Source: an uncultured Alphaproteobacteria bacterium (lineage in GTDB: Bacteria > Pseudomonadota > Alphaproteobacteria > CAAHEQ01 > UBA3637). Taken from it: a DNA stretch of 64,000 bases. The position numbers and the translations under genes are program-made. The notes beneath the pieces were generated by a model. The model did not search any database, was not told the origin of the DNA, and worked only from the letters and a program-made list of their open reading frames with translations. The stretch's first letter is position 1, and each line of letters opens with the position of its first letter. This document shows positions 61,601-64,000 of this stretch, piece after piece. The stretch is from assembly GCA_937888725.1 (NCBI GenBank), contig CALARE010000005.1, forward strand, positions 1 to 64,000, written 5' to 3'.

Positions 61601-63764
61601 TGATAACACAACTATTCGTTTGACGGATAATTTTAAAATTGGGGAAATTAAAGAGTTTGATGGAGATGCGGTTAATACGACACTTGAAATTGATGCAAAT
61701 GGAAAAAGTGTAAATTCATCTGGTGATGTTTATGTTGATAGAATTTTAGTTTCAAGTGGTAATTATAATGCATTGCATGAAATTAATATAGCCTCCACAT
61801 CGGCAAATGCTGTTTATCCAACCTCATTTGAAGAGGGGGTTGAACTTGGTTCAGGTGCTTCATTAACAGCATATGCGGATATCTCTGTGCCACGAATTGT
61901 ACGAGATCAAACAAAATTATCCAATGGGGAAGAAGTTTTAAACACGACATTGAATGTGAACTCAAATCATTTTGAAGTCCGTGGGAATGTTGATGTTGAT
62001 AATTTAAATATGAATGGTGGTGTGTTTGAGTTCTTAAATGAAGCTGGGTCAAATGCGGTCAATGTGACTAACAATATTCATTTAAAACCCTATGCTGCGT
62101 TGGCAGGAAGTGGTATTTTAAATGTCAAAAGTGGTCTATTGACTATTGATGAAAATTCAAGACTTGCCGTTTCAAATAAAAGTGTTGATGAAACGCCTTT
62201 ATCTGAGTTAAAAATTGTGTCCTCTAATGATACAATTATTAATTCAGCAGCTTCATATACAACGAAAGATTTGACAGTTAAAACAGATTCGAGTGGTTAT
62301 ATTGATGTCCGTGCAAAAGGAGCCAATAGTGATAAGATAACGGTTGAAGGAACTTTTGATTTAGCTGATGGCACACGAATAATTGTGCGTGATATTGAGG
62401 CAAATCAATCCTATGAAATTTTGTCTGCAAATGAGTTAAATGCAAATGCAGATAAATTAAGGACGACATTTTTATGGAAAGGGACAAAGCTTTCTACGAA
62501 CAATAATACATTATCAGTTCAAATAGATGGTGTTCAAACGTTAAAAGAAGGTTTAGAACCCACAAAACGTTCTAAAAATGTGGACGAGCTGACAAATCTT
62601 TTAACCAGCTTAAGAGAAAGTGAAGGGGCTTATACAATCGATCCTTTTATTGACAATGTTTATTTTGCATCATCAGCAGATGAAGCGGTTGAAATATTAG
62701 ATGAATATTCACCAGAAGGTTACCTAAATACATTACATGCAGCGAATCGGATGCAAAGCGTATTTAAGGATAGTGTAATGTCTGAAATGAATGCTATGCG
62801 TAATTATCGTGTTAAACATGACATGGCAAGAGGATATTATGTCAGACAGCCGTATTATTATGGTCGCCCAGGATATGAACGCTATTATCAAGGATTTAGA
62901 TATGTAAGACAAAATCCTTATGGACAAAGACGAACAGATAGAGGTGGTTTATGGGCAAAACCTTTTGCTGTATCCGTTAGTCAGGATAATAAAGATAATC
63001 AATCAGGATATGATTTTGATGCGTATGGGTTTACCGCAGGTATTGACCGTAAAGTTGGTGTTTTAACTCTTGGGTTGGCAGCAATGTATGCAACTGGTGA
63101 TATGGAACAAAAAAATAAAAAATTTGAATCTGATATGACAACATACGGTTTGGGTGTTTATGCGAGTGTTAATCCACATTATTCACGTACATTTATGGAT
63201 TTTTATGCATTGTGGAGTGAAACATCTAATTCAACAAGTCGAAAGATTACTTCGTTAGCTGAAACAGCCAAAGCTGATTTTGATGTATCTGCTTTTTCAA
63301 TTGGAGCTGACTTGGGATATGAAATCATGGTAACACGCAACTTTATCATTACACCAAAAATTGGTTTAGATTATACCTCAATAGAAATGGATGATGTAAT
63401 GGAAAAAGGAACAGGTTACGCATTAACGAATTTGAAAGGCTCTGATTTACAATCTATTCAAACACCAATTGAATTAAAAGCCGCTCTTGATTTTGGCAAT
63501 CCTTTCTTTCGATTTAAACCAGAGGCTCATATCAGATGGACGCATGAATTTGGTGATACGGCCTCAAAATCAACTGCAACATTTGTTAAATATGCCTCTC
63601 CATTTGCTGTTGAAGGGTTAAATGTTGATACAGATACGTTTACAGTGGGTGGATCGCTTTTATGGCTTTATGGCATGTCAGAATTAGAGTTGAAATATGA
63701 TTATGATTTCTCATCATCAATGACGGGACACACCATCAATATGGGATACAAATATTTATTCTAG
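58695..63764 (+). CDS. Large autotransporter (type V secretion), GTG start
   Basis: A 1689-aa surface protein. Signal peptide MQKVYFSLPVFAVTMLAFVA (cleavage near ANA-TEV); a long beta-helix passenger with a repeated motif of form I-x-[ML]-G-[DEN]-N-x-x-[IL] (examples VNMGNNATI, LVMGENSSL, IKMGDNGNI, IDMGDNAVL); a TDTG tandem repeat near residue 137; a Gly/Ser/Asp linker near residues 580-612 (GGGTSGGGSSGGSDSD); a CNHC pair near residue 828; and the C-terminal barrel from about residue 1415 (RGGLWAKPFAVSVSQDNKDN) to the terminal Phe (MGYKYLF). No protease or lipase motif, so an adhesin-like role is the likeliest. Start is GTG with AGAGG upstream. Confidence 0.88.
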   Translation: MQKVYFSLPVFAVTMLAFVANATEVNLPTAVVLDKTSSYYDSVSNKITYENSSDIVAGSGGNTVFVNAKDIPVDIKNTGNISAPTGGFGIYGHTTPTVGAPIYIDNQGTIERIQLQEFDGVTIFNQSEQETSDDSETDTGTDTGTDTGTDTQADEENTATQVTPVIKGSMLLGTNAMVSNFGGRFENFDGDDKNNTIAFASNGTLHNGAQPIVSSIKDEDGHETLVQTGLNIFDSSITTDNIIFLGNGFFSNASKVDVQSVNMGNNATIRNVVDPYISNVGDENLAGKVLPDGANFKAVDIEVGNNSNIFNEMGATFEADRIITGVNTVITNGASYYFDYLNQVGVTTVTIDGELNDILEGIEGVLGGVLGDLISSPTTETTPNLGITTNTTYFPVPKIPHASQMNVEQLVMGENSSLINNGNSVYQGNTIDFKDSGQLTIQAGSVNLTGDLTFENNGSILVSTIYQPSVYVPQLKDSAEDESGTDDTTGTLPDENGTAQSNIMTIDEIDDTLETITPVAGTLTPEAIDVLMGVLRDGSDLSEAELARIEAELKADSELNPDKQYTAEEIQNIINDAINGVGGGTSGGGSSGGSDSDTSDDGDGDGSGGGSQIPDDNPSAGTGAPTVPDELKDYVEYKEVLSGTFYDASLKAENIKMGDNGNITVTGGTLNTKRIDMGDNAVLTIQSAAYSLGEGGMTDGSGSDLTDGEKADFILPSVSVSEGIYLGNSSTLNLDDRAYQDGDEKMAVILTPSINFKADGRIALNGDFTLYADSEKQTLGQINMAERGFIQALAKLKADITLGSDSNVLLSNQQEEDEDGEDSSAAICNHCYQAGTILGSLKKAEGAKNVHITVDVDEAHFAKLDGDINVDSILVDVGLLEAAGEVKGNIYLNTDTTFRVTSSSIKDGPLIIYDPITRLDNTTNTTLEVLLNNNEFYKTTNTINVENLIVHQGGIEVNKPVWIDNVKLNDNTTIRLTDNFKIGEIKEFDGDAVNTTLEIDANGKSVNSSGDVYVDRILVSSGNYNALHEINIASTSANAVYPTSFEEGVELGSGASLTAYADISVPRIVRDQTKLSNGEEVLNTTLNVNSNHFEVRGNVDVDNLNMNGGVFEFLNEAGSNAVNVTNNIHLKPYAALAGSGILNVKSGLLTIDENSRLAVSNKSVDETPLSELKIVSSNDTIINSAASYTTKDLTVKTDSSGYIDVRAKGANSDKITVEGTFDLADGTRIIVRDIEANQSYEILSANELNANADKLRTTFLWKGTKLSTNNNTLSVQIDGVQTLKEGLEPTKRSKNVDELTNLLTSLRESEGAYTIDPFIDNVYFASSADEAVEILDEYSPEGYLNTLHAANRMQSVFKDSVMSEMNAMRNYRVKHDMARGYYVRQPYYYGRPGYERYYQGFRYVRQNPYGQRRTDRGGLWAKPFAVSVSQDNKDNQSGYDFDAYGFTAGIDRKVGVLTLGLAAMYATGDMEQKNKKFESDMTTYGLGVYASVNPHYSRTFMDFYALWSETSNSTSRKITSLAETAKADFDVSAFSIGADLGYEIMVTRNFIITPKIGLDYTSIEMDDVMEKGTGYALTNLKGSDLQSIQTPIELKAALDFGNPFFRFKPEAHIRWTHEFGDTASKSTATFVKYASPFAVEGLNVDTDTFTVGGSLLWLYGMSELELKYDYDFSSSMTGHTINMGYKYLF
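59103..59150 (+). repeat. Four 12-bp tandem repeats encoding TDTG/TDTQ
   Basis: Units of form AC(N)GA(Y)AC(N)GGA, three encoding Thr-Asp-Thr-Gly and one Thr-Asp-Thr-Gln, inside the autotransporter passenger. In-frame unit length means copy-number change would alter length without shifting the frame. Confidence 0.8.
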
Positions 63765-63787
63765 AATGAGAAGTATTTTTAGTGCAT

Positions 63788-63828
63788 AAAAAAGCATTTT
63801 TTATGTTTTAAGCTTGCTTTTATTTTTT
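63788..63828 (+). terminator. Weak terminator after the autotransporter
   Basis: AAAAGCA (63790-63796) pairs with TGCTTTT (63815-63821) with an 18-nt loop that can fold further; TATTTTTT follows. Confidence 0.45.
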
Positions 63829-63883
63829 AAACATTTTACATTAAACGTATTGATTAAAAAATAACAATCAAAGGAGACTTTTA

Positions 63884-64000
63884 ATGTATGATAATATAGA
63901 ATTCATCGTTGCTTGTGCTGGCAAAAGTACCAGAAATTACCCCCATTCAAAAGGGATTGCACATAAATGTTTGATGCCGTTTGGTGATATTCGTTTAATT
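63884..64000 (+). CDS. Sugar-phosphate nucleotidyltransferase, partial (N-terminus)
   Basis: The first 39 residues only, cut by the window end. MYDNIEFIVACAGKSTRNYP followed by HSKGIAHKCLMPFGDIRLI fits the start of a nucleotidyltransferase domain: beta strand, Gly-rich loop (ACAGKSTR, usually GGxGTR) and the PK-like K-C-L-M-P-F-G lysine. AAAGGAGA ribosome-binding site. Likely activates a sugar phosphate for surface polysaccharide; exact substrate unknown. Confidence 0.65.
   Translation, partial: MYDNIEFIVACAGKSTRNYPHSKGIAHKCLMPFGDIRLI

Noticed and set aside
63784..63804. CATAAAAAA-GC-TTTTTTATG-type palindrome as a terminator stem
   Set aside because: Almost only A-T pairs with a two-base loop; the alternative stem at 63790-63821 is more plausible.

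Overview
The window is a densely coded, low-GC (about one third G+C by eye) bacterial chromosome segment with short intergenic gaps, many 4-nt start/stop overlaps and frequent perfect-stem terminators. The gene set is Gram-negative: MsbA-type ABC exporters, SecA, an outer-membrane barrel, a large autotransporter, Slt, Mpl/LdcA/AnmK murein recycling, HipBA and a flagellar FlhF/FlhG pair. Two pilin-like proteins share an arginine-starting N-terminus (GRSMVEML), which I associate with uncultured, gut-associated Alphaproteobacteria (RF32-like). I hold that placement at moderate confidence because no rRNA is present. There is one tRNA (Leu-GAG), no CRISPR array and no integrase or transposase.

Layout. 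1-300: a relatively GC-rich non-coding stretch with a terminator, possibly a structured RNA I cannot name. 337-5028 (minus): unknown gene, then an esterase - MsbA - SdaA operon. 5115-8123 (plus): small secreted protein - RecG - HNH protein. 8131-9331: divergent regulatory module made of an XRE repressor with a membrane partner facing a small protein across an operator-like region; the repressor mRNA looks leaderless. 9391-13463: AnmK, then LOG - TPR - NupC. 13567-20200 (minus): pilin-like protein, SecA, and an FlhG - FlhF - FliG-like operon in which the FliG-like protein carries N-terminal membrane helices. 20229-23649: RluD, OM barrel, PH-domain protein, tiny lipoprotein, tRNA-Leu, second pilin-like protein. 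23840-25276: an AAA/DUF4143 ATPase gene bracketed by a 52-bp repeat, with a third related copy against its ribosome-binding site. 25438-31724: Pgk, Gap, a disordered charged protein, Slt. 31812-37202 (plus): Mpl - LdcA - U32 (RlhA-like) - AsmA-like. 37272-42048: HipBA, glycosyltransferase, autotransporter remnant, band-7 protein. 42206-46224: PheST and a YgiW-like protein. 46425-50180: accessory stretch of unrecognised proteins. 50302-52677: single-chain GlyRS and small membrane proteins.

52781-56026 (minus) is the most distinctive region: a run of six small proteins (plus one short, possibly truncated member) that I do not recognise. They align with one another through a W/Y-x-x-I-x6-P block followed by an (F/I)I-x-(Y/F/H)-F-x4-G block. 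It looks like a tandem, diversified paralogous family with its own strong promoter. 56185-64000: Hsp20, a second MsbA paralog, a 1689-residue autotransporter and the start of a nucleotidyltransferase.

How the genes work together: AnmK, Mpl, LdcA, Slt and perhaps NupC fit cell-wall turnover and salvage; SecA, the autotransporter and the barrel proteins fit envelope export; Pgk and Gap form a glycolytic pair.
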